Positions 9,976-21,819 of a DNA stretch of 64,000 bases are shown here, one piece after another. Each line of letters starts with the position of its first letter. Positions within the stretch are counted from its first letter, which is position 1. The notes below the pieces were generated by a model. It did not search any database and was not told where the DNA came from. It saw only the letters and a list, made by a program, of their open reading frames with translations. The position numbers and the translations under genes were made by a program. Source of the stretch: Liolophura sinensis (lineage: Eukaryota > Mollusca > Polyplacophora > Chitonida > Chitonidae); contig NC_088304.1 of assembly GCF_032854445.1 (NCBI RefSeq), positions 19,009,850-19,073,849 of the forward strand. The letters run 5' to 3'.

Positions 9976-12900
9976 ATGACGCCAGCTAGATTAGAAAGGG
10001 CCGAGTTACCGGAGCTAGCCTGCTACCTGACTCAGCAGCTACCCTCTGGCATTAAGGTAAGGATGTCTACATGTCTGCAGTCGATGTGTACGTTAGTACG
10101 TGTAGCCCGGGGTGGCTTTCTTATATTTGGACTGGCGCTCGCATACTCCTGGATGACAGTTACTTCGCTTTTCGATGTTTAGACTGGCGCTCGCCAGTCC
10201 TGGATTGCTCCCATTCACTTTTAAGTGAAGCATCGAAAACAGTCGATTACGAACGTCAGCAAGGCAGCTGGTTTCAGGGTCTCGCGGCTGCAAACGGTAG
10301 CCATGAACCCAGATGGTGTTTATGGTGGGCGGTCACCTTTGTGAACTTCAAGCGAACGGAGAAGTTGAACTTGCTGGTTACTGTATCAGGTTTTTAAATG
10401 GAGCGAGCTTGATAATAAAAATTTATGAAAGAAGAATGGGAGCTGAAACCGTATCACGTACTTAATACATAGCCTGATCTCCCAGCGCGTGGGACATTGC
10501 ACTTTTTTGTACCATACTCGTTACTACGCATGCGCCCCTCTACGCTCGCATCTCACTGCCACATGCACTAGCCAAGTTTGACCTTTTGCGACCCACGCAA
10601 GCTTGTCCAGGCCTGGCATAACCACTGACGTCTTTGTGCAGAGCTATTATCAGCATTTTTTAATAAAATTACTTAAGGTATCCGCTGGAATGATGTTGTG
10701 TATAACTAAATAAGTTCACTTCCATGCAGTGACCTACTGTTGTTCAACATTTCTGTACAGAATTTATTAGTAGGAAGACTGATATATAGTGAGAGTAATG
10801 GAGTATCAGTGGTCTTACCGTGTATGGATACACGCCTGTCGTTATTTATTGTATCCGCAAGTCGTAGCTGAAAGTAGATAGGCTTACTTAGCTGGTGACC
10901 TTGTTCTCCAGTGAGCAGTGACCTGTATAGGACAGAATACGATAGGGCGGTCGGTTTCATGGGTAGAAGAAACCGGAGTGCCTAGGGTAAAGCACCGTTA
11001 CTAACGAACTGATCTCTGACCAATGACCTGTAAGACTGATCTGGGACACATTCCCTTTAAAGTACGAACAAACGCAATTTTTATCATTTGGCTTGTACAT
11101 AAATTTTTATTTATTTATATATTTATTGGTTTCTTTAAGATCAATAGTTCACCTATGCACTCAAACAATTAACCCGCTCTGTCGGTCGTTCTGTCTGTCG
11201 CTCGCTCCAACGGTCGTTCGCTTTGTATGCCCATCATTTTGTCCACATGTGTATTGGTTGTTTTCTTTCACTCGTTCTGTCTGCCGCCCGCTTTGTCGAT
11301 CATTCTGTCACTTTGTATGTCGGTCGTTCTGTCTGTCTGTTGGTCAGTTGGCCGGTCGACATGCATGCATGTCGGTTACTTTATCGGTCGCTGTCTGTTT
11401 ATCGGTTCGTCGCACAAGAAGTGTGTAGGTCGTGCTGTTGGTCGTTTTGTATATCGGTCGGCCAATTGTTTGACAACCTTAGTTGATGTATTCTTTCTTT
11501 GTATATAGTAGGCAGGAAATATATAATTTGCCTTTATATCCATAGTGGGTTCGATCCGCACCACTCCAAAATTGTTTATCTTTTAATCTAACCCAGGTCG
11601 AGAAATACCAAAGACTTTAAAAATGGTACTTGTGGATGCTTCGCTTGGCCCTCAGCATTGAGAGGTTAGAGCAAGGAAACTGACCGGTTGACCCGGTGTC
11701 AGTATAGTGTGACTTTGTGTCATGTCTGGTGTCTTCGATACTTCAGAGGTGGCTGCATTTTGGCCAAATGGACTCATAGGAAATGCTTTGAATTACTATT
11801 CTTGGTAAATACAAAAAAGTGATTTGATCAGCGGATATAACGTCTTTAACAAACACCCTGATAATGTTAGCCAATCGCTAAAGTTAAATTCGAATACACG
11901 ATCTTGCTGTTGTCAATGGTCTCGAGCGCCTTCTGTCACTTAGCCAGGGAAGGCCTTTTGTTCACCCAGTCACATATCCTTGGGCCCTGCCTTTCAAGAT
12001 ACATGTTGTTTAGAGATGTGTAGCTGGCGTGTATGATTTTATGATTTTATGTATGATTTTAATTTAATTTAACAGGACAACCCTCCTGTAGCTAGCGGAA
12101 ATCCTTGCATGCATAAATAAGTACGTCATTATAAAACAGCCAGTAATATTTGAGCTTTAATTACGCTACACCAGTACTTATGAATAATTCATGCCAAGCC
12201 CTCTTACATCAGCTTACAAGAAAGTGTTCTGAAATATTACAGAAATATTGCATTTAAGTACAATCAGCTCTTTATAATCCTATCTCCATCCTTCTACATA
12301 TTCCAGAGTCACTAATAAACATTGAGTTTCTGGTCCTTATGATAATCGCGAATCTCCTATACAGACGAGGAGCTCTGTAATTTAGAGCTTTCATTACATA
12401 TCACATTTAAACGTCTTTTCAATAAAATATTGAAATTAATGATGATTAACTACGTATAAATACATATATTCAAGTATTAGAGGAAAAGACTAACCATCAA
12501 CACGTGGATTTAACGTATGACCCGTGTACGTATACACTTACTAACTATACCATGAATCTCGGACATGAGGTGAGAGGTTGAGGCAGGCCTCGGTGAGCTC
12601 AGCTTGGCAGTGATACATGGTAAAGACTAAGCTACAAGTTAATAAGTGTTTGATTATATACCGACTTCCCTGTAAGTTGCGCTGGGGTGGGTATATCTTC
12701 AAATCCCCAATGGGCTCTCTAGTTTGAGGTAAGACCTCATCACGCAGATCCGGCAGTTAAGTGATGTCAGAAAACACAAAATACAATCATTTGTTTCTGT
12801 TCTTAGTACATTCGGCCATTCCCTTTACTTACAGCATTTAATACTTTTCTAGCTAGCCCGAGATTGCTCTGACGCTGGGTCAGGCAAACAGGACTGGTAC

Positions 12901-15900
12901 GCTAAGGCGGATAATCGGCCCAAGAGAGGTACGATAAGAATGTGCACATTTCAAAATCCCAGCACAATTCTGTAATTCCCAAATCAATACAAAAGTACAA
13001 AACTTGGTCAAATCACCAATAAAATTTATATGGCCATAAAAGGAATTATTGCTTAGTAATTGCTCGCCAAAAACACACTCTCATTCAAGAACGCCAAATT
13101 GTTCGCTTAAACGAGGGAGTGTCCTTGATTTACAATATGAAGATCAACGTTAACCAGAAAAATATCTTCACTAAAAGTTTCATGTGTGTATTTCTACGTG
13201 CTGCCAAAGTTTCGCTTTGGTTAACGTTTGTCTTCATATGTGAAAAGTAAACTTTATAATGTGATGAATTTTAGCATATTTTGCCGTGTTTAACATGCGT
13301 ATTTCGGATATGGTGGTTCATGCATCCTTCATGGTACAGTGAACTAACGAAAAAAGTGGTGGAGTGATTTTCCCCACTCTACATTGTCTAATGCAAAAAA
13401 CATATATTCCCATCGGACCAGCCTACCACTTTTCGATTTTAAGATCCCATACATTGCTTAAATGCAAGCTTGTCATATAACAGGAAAAGAAATGTAAAAC
13501 AGAACTGAAAAAAGAAATAGCCTTACGAGTGTGTCGGCAGCCTTCAGTCACAACTATAGTCAGTTTCGCTTGTTGATGTGCACAGTCTCTTGCACTGGGG
13601 CCGATTCCCCGCCTTACCATACCAGGTCTTTTTATTCCACCAAGGATGGTTTGGATCTTACCTTGACCGAAGAAATTTTTGTGAGAATAAATTAGAACTA
13701 AATTCTAGGATAATATTCCGCCACATAGACATTATAGGTTGTTTTTTTTTACACTATAAATTTCTCCACTCCAATATTGCACCCAGTCAAAATATATCAA
13801 GATTTTGTCTCACCCTGGACAGAACTGAAAACGCTTTTTCCAGTATTACTTATTATCATTCAATCAATCAGCTTATATACTACTTCTGTATGTCTTGGTA
13901 ATATTTTCGTTTTTATCTCCTACTGAAGGTACGTGGGTTATTGCTGAGCGTGATGGAGGGTAAAACCCATCAGGATTTTTGGGTGGACGCATGGCCCCAC
14001 CCCAAGGCTGTCGTTGCCACACCTGTTAACGGGGTGGGTTAAACTTTTTGCACTTACATAATGCCTGAACAATCTATAGTGGCTCCACTAGACAATTAGA
14101 TCGCATCGGTGGTCTTATGGTTACAGCGTTCGCCTTGAAGTGGGGAAGCCTTGGACCAAAGCCGGTTCGAACCCGTTTTTTCGATGGGTCATCTATGTCT
14201 TTGGCGATCTTTTGGTCACAGTTAAATGATGTGACGTCACAGCAGCTTAGTATAATATTTACAGATTAAATGTATGAACTGCACGCTACACGCCATACTG
14301 GTGGTTACTATGGTGATAGAATCCGATGACCTCGTTTCCAGTACCAATAGCGAAAAAAATGGTGGTCATGATAGGTTGAACTTTTTACTGGTTGTGGGGA
14401 AAGTTCAAGGAGTCTGGATTTCACCGGTCTCGCGTGACCATTTACCAACTATCATTCTGTGGTTGCTGCTCTGGTTTTGCTTTCCACTCTGTAGTGCGTT
14501 ACATTACAAGGTATCTCGCGACTGTTTAATGATATATATGTTTTGTTGTGTTCATTTTAATGTCATACAGGACGATTACCTGTCACACGAGTATGATGTA
14601 TTTGCGGTTGACCAATCAGCACTGAAGGCCATATTGGACGACAATGATGTCATAACTTGGACAAGGCCTGTGGAATTTCCATGTGAGTCTAGTTATACGT
14701 GTCTAGATTCTTCTTTTTTTATACCTAATTCTGCTAAATCCATGGTACTAGAGGGCGTGTAATTTGCTACTATCTGAACATTTAAGTGAACAGTTAGAAT
14801 AAAACCCAACTGAGGTAAACTTACAAGAAAACCGTATTTCACAGTTTACCTGTGACAATTTGCCATCTCTCACACTGTCGTCGATGCTCTGATTTTGCTC
14901 TCCATGCTGTATGTCTTTTATTATATGGTATACTTGCGTTGTAATTGGTGTAGGGGTTCATTTATTTACCGGCCTTCGTACCTGACAACCCTTCTGACTT
15001 AAGTATGACGTTTTAGTAAGCCAACCCTAAACATACAAATCTGCGTTGTGTAGGCCTACTATATAGTAGTATTGAGTGCACATGAAGTAATATGGAAAGC
15101 TCGTTAAGTCGATCAAAAATGCAACGATGCCATCCATCAATCAATCAATCGATCGATCAATAAATCAATTCGAGGGTTATTCTGTTCCTTTTACTGAAGG
15201 CGTCTCTGAAGCTAGCTGTTCAACAATAAAGGAATTGGCAGGAAGACATGGCTGGAATGTTAACACTTACGGTCCGCAGTGGACAGAAATGTACTGTGTG
15301 GAACGAGAAAACTTAAAATTAATGTAAGCAGTAAATAAGATCAGTTATTAACCTGTACAGGTTATGTTTATAAATGGTCGCCGTTTAAGGGAATCGTATA
15401 TATTTATCCACGAGCCTCTCGTCAATTTGATCGCTGTGAGTTCAAGTCCAGCCCGTGCTGGCTCCCTCTCCAGGCTTACGTAGGAAAGTCTACCAGCAGC
15501 CTGCGGATGGTCATGGAATTCTCCCGGGCTTTGCCCGGTTTCCTGACATCTTATACTAGCTGCTGTCGTATAAGTGAAATATTCTTGAATACGGCGTGAA
15601 AGTCCAATCAAAATATATAAATTTGTCTTGAACACCCAAGCATAAATAAATAAATAAATAAATAACTCACTGACACCCTTATTCCCACAATGCTTTTCTG
15701 GCATGGTTGCCATCTTGATATTTCGGACCTTGAGATCACCTGCAGAGGCAGTTCAGTTCACAACATGTCTTATTCCTAAACACGATCTACCGTTTCGCCT
15801 TAACACAGCGTGACGTGGTTGGAGACTTCCGTCTATGCATGAACGGTGTGCCAGACTGGGATGTTCGGAACGTCGGAGTTGTGGGTGAGATTTGGTGGGA

Positions 15901-16784
15901 TCCGCACCGTGCATGATATTAGTCATGATGATGATGATGATGTTTCATGATATGGTAATAATCGTGATGACGTTAAGCCAAACTTACCTAACGTTCCGTG
16001 GCACAATCCAGTAAGTCAGGACGAAGTCAAACTATGCCGTCAGCAGATGACATCATTGCAATACAGGACAACATAAATTTAAAAATGGGGCCTCCATGAC
16101 CTGGTGGTTAGTGTGCTAGTGCAGCGCAATGACACAGGAGCCTCTCACCAATGCGGTTGCCGTGAGTCCAGCTCACGCTGGCTTTCTCTCTTGACGCACG
16201 TTGGAAGGTCTTTCAGTGAGCTGCGGATGGTCGTGGGTTTCCCCGGGCTCTACCGTCGTATAAGTGAAATATTCTTGAGTGCGGCGTGAAACACCAATCA
16301 AGAAAATAAATAAATTTACATATTAGTGTGTGACGATGTTTATCTGTGTTACTATTGTTTTAGAAATCCTCCTAAGGGAATCACCGTGGCCGAATTGTCT
16401 TCAAAAGATGCGGAAGTTGTAAACTCCCGGTGGAAATTCAACTCTGGGCGCCAATCAATGTCTGTCTTTAAATTCTGGATTGAAAATTATCCTAGCGTTG
16501 CTCTTTTTGACGCAGAAGGACAGCTGGTGGCCTGGGAACTGACGACCCATTTCGGCATCATGGGAAGGCTTTACGTCATGCCTGAACACAGAGGAAAGGG
16601 CTACGCTAAATACATCATTTCCACTTTGGCCCAAAAGTGTTTTGCGAAGGATATAAAGCCTGTCGCTAATTTGGAACTCTGTAATTATCGCTCTATCCGG
16701 CTTCACCAGAAAATGGGCTTCACGAAAGTGTCGAGTTCTCCTTTAACGTTTATAAAGACAGAGAAGAAGAACTGTGCATCCTGA
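9976..16784 (+). CDS. Glycine N-acyltransferase-like gene 2 (complete, five exons, 280 aa)
   Basis: Exons 9976-10056, 13929-14033, 14571-14682, 15200-15323 and 16364-16784 (TGA) join in frame across GT/AG sites. Residues 1-27 hold the RLERAELPEL start. Residues 44-50 are FWVDAWP, followed by PKAVVATP. Exon 3 has YDVFAVDQSAL and DVITWTRP. Exon 5 carries the GNAT C-terminal domain: NYPSVALFDAEGQLVAWEL near 182-200 and PEHRGKGYAKYI from 214, the acetyl/acyl-CoA pyrophosphate-binding loop (R-G-x-G-x-A). The length fits the usual 280-300 residues of GLYAT proteins. Family members acylate glycine or other amines with acyl-CoA for detoxification or lipid amide formation; the substrate here is unknown. 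For exon 4 I chose the acceptor after the pyrimidine-rich tract ending CTGAAG because only it keeps the frame. A SINE sits just upstream of exon 5. ATTAAA at 16844-16849 is a possible polyadenylation signal. Confidence 0.9.
11180..11470. repeat. TCGGTCGTTCTGTCTG-type minisatellite
   Basis: Irregular units of 4-16 bp rich in GTCGGTCGTT. It opens several false frames full of Ser, Cys, Val and Arg. Confidence 0.85.
11545..11785 (+). mobile_element. SINE-B, internal part
   Basis: Possible B box GTGGGTTCGATCCGCACC, then CCGGTTGACCCGGTGTCAGT and GTCATGTCTGGTGTCTTCGA. In intron 1 of the right GLYAT-like gene. Confidence 0.68.
13135..13239. repeat. Hairpin-forming inverted repeat
   Basis: Arms at 13135-13156 and 13218-13239 (ATATGAAGATCAACGTTAAC against TTAACGTTTGTCTTCATAT) match at nearly all positions, with a loop of about 60 nt. 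Lies in intron 1 of the right GLYAT-like gene; it may be a MITE remnant. Confidence 0.7.
14100..14240 (+). mobile_element. tRNA-like SINE head
   Basis: GTCTTATGGTTACAGCGTTC resembles an A box and GCCGGTTCGAACCCG a B box, but a good tRNA cloverleaf was not apparent. In intron 2 of the right GLYAT-like gene. Confidence 0.5.
15397..15662 (+). mobile_element. SINE-A with extended tail
   Basis: B-box region GTGAGTTCAAGTCCAGCCCG, core GTATAAGTGAAATATTCTTG and a tail ending in (AAAT)n. In the intron between exons 4 and 5 of the right GLYAT-like gene, same strand as the gene. Confidence 0.82.
16086..16318 (+). mobile_element. SINE-A, near full length, just before GLYAT-like exon 5
   Basis: Head GGGGCCTCCATGACCTGGTG with GTTAGTGTGCTAGTGCAGCG, and core CCGTCGTATAAGTGAAATAT. 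It ends about 45 bp before the splice acceptor of the GNAT exon, so it lies within or close to the branch-point region. Confidence 0.87.
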
Positions 16785-16849
16785 TCGAGACACAATGGTT
16801 TTCGATTCCTCAAGGTCATTTCCGATTTTTTTGGGGTAAAAAAATTAAA

Positions 16850-18515
16850 CTTCGCCCGAGTGCTTACTTTTGTATATAAAAGTTGAAAATTTGTCCCGTT
16901 TGTTTTGAGATAACCTGTATGCGGAAGCCAGTTTCTTAGGCTCAGAATAATTAAGTTCTAAATTCTGATTTTAAATCTAGACTGCAGTCAGAAATGGTCT
17001 GGTGGTATCGACCCCGAAAGACTCGCTTCTATTTGGATGGGAACGGAGTTCATGTCGTGCACGTCCTATGTACAAGTCTGGAAGTGCTGTATATACATGT
17101 ATCTATACTGTTAGCTTCAGTACTTATAGAATAACGACATAGCCGAAGTGAAAAAAATTACATGATCTTAGTTCATCAGTCATATGACGTGAAACGACAC
17201 CAGTTGTGTCACTATACTCACAGCTGTTTCCAGACCCTCTTTAAAGTGTGTTTTTTGTGTTGTAATCATATCGATACCTCTATCCCCGCACCACCAAACA
17301 CACTCGCATACGACCCCAGGCACCCACATCCAAAAACTCCCAGGAAAACTCCCACTGTTCGTATATAGGGGCTTTGGTAGAAACAATAAGCGATCAACGG
17401 CACTCGTTAGGCAGTTTGCCCAGCCTTTTATAAATCTTTGAAATTGACGCCCAGATTAATTAAATCAAAATCATGATTATGATGTTCAACACTAATGAAA
17501 TAAATGGAGAGTGGCACTCGCCAGTAGTGTGGTCATCGGCCTCAAGCTCACGAGAAGTATGGATATTGTGGACTGTGGCCTCAAACTCCCCACTAGTATG
17601 GCCTTCGGCCTCAAACTCGCCAATAATGTGGAATGTGGCCTCATGCACCCCAGGGATTTTGGTGGTTAGTTTAAAAGTTGCATTGAGAGGAGGAAAGAGG
17701 AGGAAAATTGCGATTGTTAAAAGCTGAATGGACATAAAACAGATGCAAAACAAGGAAAAACTTCTACAACAAATCCACAAATAAAGAAGTAAATAATACT
17801 TGCTACTGTAATACATTGTATTATAAGTGATGGTTCTAAACATTGACCCCTATAACCCCTTGATAGAACAATGAAGCAGATGACCACAAGGTACTCTGGA
17901 TTAAAAAAATTAGAAGTTTAGATAACAACGTAGAAACCAGTTGGAAACCAAAGCTGGAGATGAAAACCACCATCTGCAATCCCGGGTTTTATTTCAGATC
18001 GAACGGTTAGAATCACACATGAAGCTGGAACGCAATCTATTCCTTCATAGTTAGGATATGATCTAGGGAATAGTATGTTCTTTTTTTCTTCAGTCGCTTT
18101 AACGTGCGGCCTGACAGGAATGAATCGCTTAAAACTGCCTTCTAATCCAAAACTCATCGCATTAAAGTTCAATGACATCTGTTATCAACAAATTAAATGA
18201 CAGTTTGAATGGGGCTGCAAATAACGGTGGCGTTGAGTGACAAGATTATTTCCGAGAACACACGAATCATTTACATATGTCCCTTCTCCTTTTTCCAGAA
18301 ATCTGTCTGGTGCTCTATGGAGGTTGTCTCCTGGCTGTGTTCAAATCTTTCAGGCCGTACCATCAGAGCAGGAGAATTATGATCAATCAATGGTTTGATG
18401 TTCTTGCTAAATAGGATATGACCGATTTTGTACAATATCTCTCCCAAGGCTGCATTTCTCTCATTGCCTGTAACACGAGTAGCAATTAGAACTTTGTTTA
18501 GCCCAGTTTTACGCA
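16850..18515. other. Convergent intergenic region, GLYAT-like gene 2 to Kv gene
   Basis: Both genes end here. Apart from the short repeat at 17515-17650 and the likely Kv 3' UTR (right of 17988) I see nothing. Confidence 0.6.
17515..17650. repeat. Short tandem repeat, about 31-bp units
   Basis: Units with GGCCTCAAACTCGCCA and AGTATGGCCTTC, about four diverged copies. Confidence 0.72.
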
Positions 18516-21085
18516 TTATACGTAAATAAATTGTCCTTCGATCGTTTTTTCCTCTTCAATCTGAACGTCATCGTTTGTTTCATTGGACGCCGGTTTGTTC
18601 AACTTCTCAGTCGGCACGATTGGCCTCTCTTTGTATCCGTAGTAAAGGAGGAAATTTCCCGACACAATGGGAACGAAGAAAGCAATGATTATCGGTCCAA
18701 GTAGAACGCACAGACCGCCTATTGCGTAACCTAATAAGGTGACGGGGTAGAAGTCGCCATATCCCACCGTTGACATCGTAACTAAAGCCCACCAATAGCC
18801 AACGGAAATGTTCTGAAATCTGTCATGTTCAAGATTCTCCACTTTGCGGACCATGTCCACGAGAACCGTTGCAAAGATGAGCAACACGAACAACAACAGT
18901 GCCAAGATGGGTATACTGGCTTTCAGGGTCAGCAGGAAATACTTCAGGCCTTTCACGTTACGCGCCATTTGGAAGATGCGCAGAACGCGAAAGCAAGAGA
19001 ATATCTGAAAGATGCGATGGATGACGAAGCTGACGTCATAGTCTAGGATGACAGGAACCAGGGTGTTAGTAAGAACATACCCCCAGCGCGAGCCCAGATA
19101 CAGCAGGTCAATGATGGTCATCAGGCACTTGAGGAGCTCCAGGCGATTCGGGCAGACGGCAAAGCGAGCGATGAGCTCCAGAGTGAAGAAGGTGATACAG
19201 AAGCCATCCAAAGCGATGAGCAGATCGTTCGGGCGACTGACGATGAACTGGATTTCCCTGAGAGGCCTCATGAGGTCCTTGTCGGAGAGTCCTGTGTGAC
19301 AAAAGTCGTGTCCCTCAGACAGGGAGTAGTTTGTGTTGACCACTTCTTTGTACCGCTCCTCGGCGTAGGCGATGAAAGGCATCTCGGAGGTGTCGACGGT
19401 GTCATTCTTATTGAAACCACACTTGACCAGGATGTCCCGCCATTCCTGATACTCAGGGCATTCCTCCAACAGAGAGCAGACGACGGACACGACAATCAGG
19501 AAATACACCAGTAACGCCCAGGCCTGTGGGAATAGCACAAACACGACAATCATTGACTATTCATTTGATTTGGTTTGATTTTTACGCGGCACTCAAGAAT
19601 ACTTTACTTATACGGCGGCGGCCAGCATTATGGTGGAGCCCGGGGAAAACCCACGGCCATCCACAGGTTGCTGGGAGATCTTCATGCCGATAATCACTGA
19701 ATAATTGAACAATAATTTGATCATAATCACTGAGCATTCAGAACATTCGTTTGAATCAAGGCTTCGAAAGAGACATTGGTATACCAGCCGTCATCAAAAA
19801 TGACGTTGCGGGTCAATAATCACAAGAGCAATGTCCATAACAACACGGAACATAAAACACCAAATAACTAAGAAAGTAAGGAAATCAGGACGGATTCATG
19901 CAAAGAAAACCAGTTTTAAGTTGTCAGTGATGTAAGAAAGCATATTCTAGGCAACTGAATTAGTTGATTGATTGTACGATTGGATTTGCATGATTGTCTT
20001 TACTGAAGTTTAAACCCTGGCATGAGAACTGTTTATTTGATATCTACTTAACACCATACTTATATTTTAAAGGAGGAGAACGTAGGGGTGCACGAGACAA
20101 ATGACTGACCTTTGGCAAGCTACTGACGATGTGGATTACAGACTAGCGCGCCATATTGATGTAGAAACATGACTGGTCTTCAACGAACGTCACACAACCG
20201 GGTGCCAAAAATTGGAAGTCGAACATTTTACCTGTGTGCCACGTTTCTTTAATCAGTACCAGCCACTTTGTCCCAAAGACGGAGAAAAAGATTTAAAGCT
20301 AAAACGACGAATAAGCACTCCACACTAAATAACTCATCGCCGTCTTACAACTGAAAACTTGTTACGTACGACGTAAAACCGCAAGCATACATACATCCAT
20401 ACGAAGAGCACTCGACGACCGACGCTTCTAAAATTCAACTCAGAAAACCACAGGTCCTTCACTACTGGCGAGCAGGACAAGTCTCAGTGCGTGGGTTCTA
20501 ACTATATGAGGTACACGGGTTGCCGGTTCTATCCCGACTTTGAAAAGAGATTTTGCAAATACCGACAATCTCAATGTTCCATATACCAAGGTATACCTTA
20601 GCCACTCTGGTTGAAGTGCTGTAATACAGAATGCGCCATATCCGCTGTTTGACTCCTTCCACAGCCGTGATTGGCTCGCGGGTGTACGCCATTCCGTCGT
20701 CTCCTTGCAGTTCCTTCTCCACACGCTCTCGTTGTTCCACTTCCACCGTCATGTCTACGTAAGTTCGCCAACAGCACGGACCAATGCTCGACTCGGGGAT
20801 TCCCCAGAACTCCAGCTCTTTCTTCATTGTCGCACCGCAAACGTTGCGAGGCATGTGCAGTTTCCCGAAGCGGTAGAAGGTCAGAATGTAACCGAACAGG
20901 CTGGGATCTCTGTCAAAAAACCATTCCGGTCCGACAAGGGACGTCCGAGTGCTCACCATAGACGCATGTTCCAATGCGGTCTGAGGAATTTTGTCAAAGT
21001 TTGACTTGGACACCTGGAAAATTTTCCCTCCAACATTCAACGTGTAAACCGACGGTGTTGATGACAAAAGTTTCTTCACCGCCAT
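18516..21085 (-). CDS. Voltage-gated potassium channel, Shaw/Kv3-like and divergent (498 aa)
   Basis: Two exons: 21085-20597 (163 codons, donor GTATAC) and 19523-18516 (335 codons plus TAA). The second begins after a strong acceptor, CTATTCCCACAG. Residues 14-110 form a T1 tetramerisation domain with LNVGGKIFQV, FFDRDPSLF and an intact zinc motif: H77, C83, C104, C105. That motif is typical of Shaw, Shab and Shal channels, not Shaker. S1 starts near 164; the S1-S2 loop is long, with sequons at N203 and N228. S2 lies near 264-283 and S3 near 299-313. S4 (332-354) has R333, R342, R345, R351 and K354, but Q336, S339 and Q348 at the positions of Shaker R1, R2 and K5. The filter is TVGYGD at 415-420. 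S6 reads FFVP at 445-448 where most Kv channels have PVP. The protein should be a plasma-membrane tetramer conducting potassium. AATAAA on the minus strand at 17993-17988 may end the transcript. Confidence 0.92.
19562..19690 (-). mobile_element. SINE-A fragment in the Kv intron
   Basis: TTTTTACGCGGCACTCAAGA, CGGCGGCCAGCATTATGGTG, CCACAGGTTGCTGG. In the same orientation as the channel gene, it ends about 39 bp upstream of the exon 2 acceptor. Confidence 0.82.
20335..20400 (+). mobile_element. SINE-B 3' end fragment
   Basis: GCCGTCTTACAACTGAAAAC and TTACGTACGACGTAAAACCG. Lies in the Kv intron. Confidence 0.5.
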
Positions 21086-21819
21086 TTTTTTGTCCTTGGT
21101 TTTGGCGTCGACACACTCCTTTGTGGACTTATCGTTTTTTTCTTCTCTCGAACGGTTGTAACAGCAACACTTTCAGGTCATGGTCTTCTTGTCATCCGAC
21201 CTTCACCTCCAAATGAATCGCTAAAAATGATTTCCGCAGTTATACAACGAGACCTGTAGCTCTCACAGTAAATCCATAGTTAAATGTTGTTTTAGATGGA
21301 TACCGCAATATGATGGTCACTCATTGTTCTGTGTTGACGTACAGGAGTAACACCTGTTCACCTTCAGTGTGAATACCGAAAAACAACCATGTGTAGAATT
21401 CTATACAAATCGATAAACGACCACGCAAATACATGGTGGCGTGAACGATTGACTGTTTACAACACACAGACCGCTTGTTGAGTTTGGTTGGTTCATTGAC
21501 CATAGACGCCTTTTGCCACTAAAATCTTCAAAACAGAGACTTCGATTCATTTAAACTTACATATCCAAGCCTATAAACGGTTTCCTTTCAGTATGTATGT
21601 AAGTATGTAATAAATAAACAAATATCATGAATAAGTTCAAATTTCGCCATTTGTATAAATGTAAATGTGACATTTTGTTTATAATGCCTGCGGTTTTATT
21701 GTTGGATTGGTTCAATGACAAAACAAAGCCTGCTGATTTATCATTGCCTGATCCATCCTGTCACTGCTGAGCACCAAGCGAGGCAGTAAAAAGCACATTT
21801 TTTGAAGTCTTTTGGTATG

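Larger units (their letters stand above)
9300..12115 (+). repeat. Dispersed direct duplication: 9300-9790 and 11590-12115
   Basis: Beyond the shared SINE-B body both carry the same non-SINE flank: GTCAATGGTCTCTAGCGCCT at 9585 and GTCAATGGTCTCGAGCGCCT at 11915, then AGCCAGGGA, CAGATGTGTATAGCTC-like and TATGATTTTAAT pieces. Divergence is perhaps 20-25 percent by eye. Confidence 0.7.

Noticed and set aside
11093-11508. Overlapping plus-strand frames rich in Ser, Cys and Arg
   Set aside because: Translation of a GTCGGTCGTT-type minisatellite.
14100-14180. Possible tRNA genes here and at 9271, 21820 and 26741
   Set aside because: A- and B-box-like sequences exist but acceptor stems do not pair convincingly, and SINE bodies follow in several cases; they are better explained as SINE heads.
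14274-14762. 162-residue plus-strand frame covering a GLYAT-like exon
   Set aside because: Only 14571-14682 matches the family and has splice borders; the remainder is intron read-through.
15742-15900. Open stretch with VVGDFRLCMNGVPDWDV considered as an extra GLYAT-like exon
   Set aside because: Exons 15200-15323 and 16364-16784 already join in phase (codon AT|A), and this stretch has no family similarity.
19524-19553. Extension of the Kv second exon upstream to a Met at 19553
   Set aside because: A strong acceptor (CTATTCCCACAG) lies inside, at 19524, and joining there gives a normal linker into S1; the extra residues read as the polypyrimidine tract.
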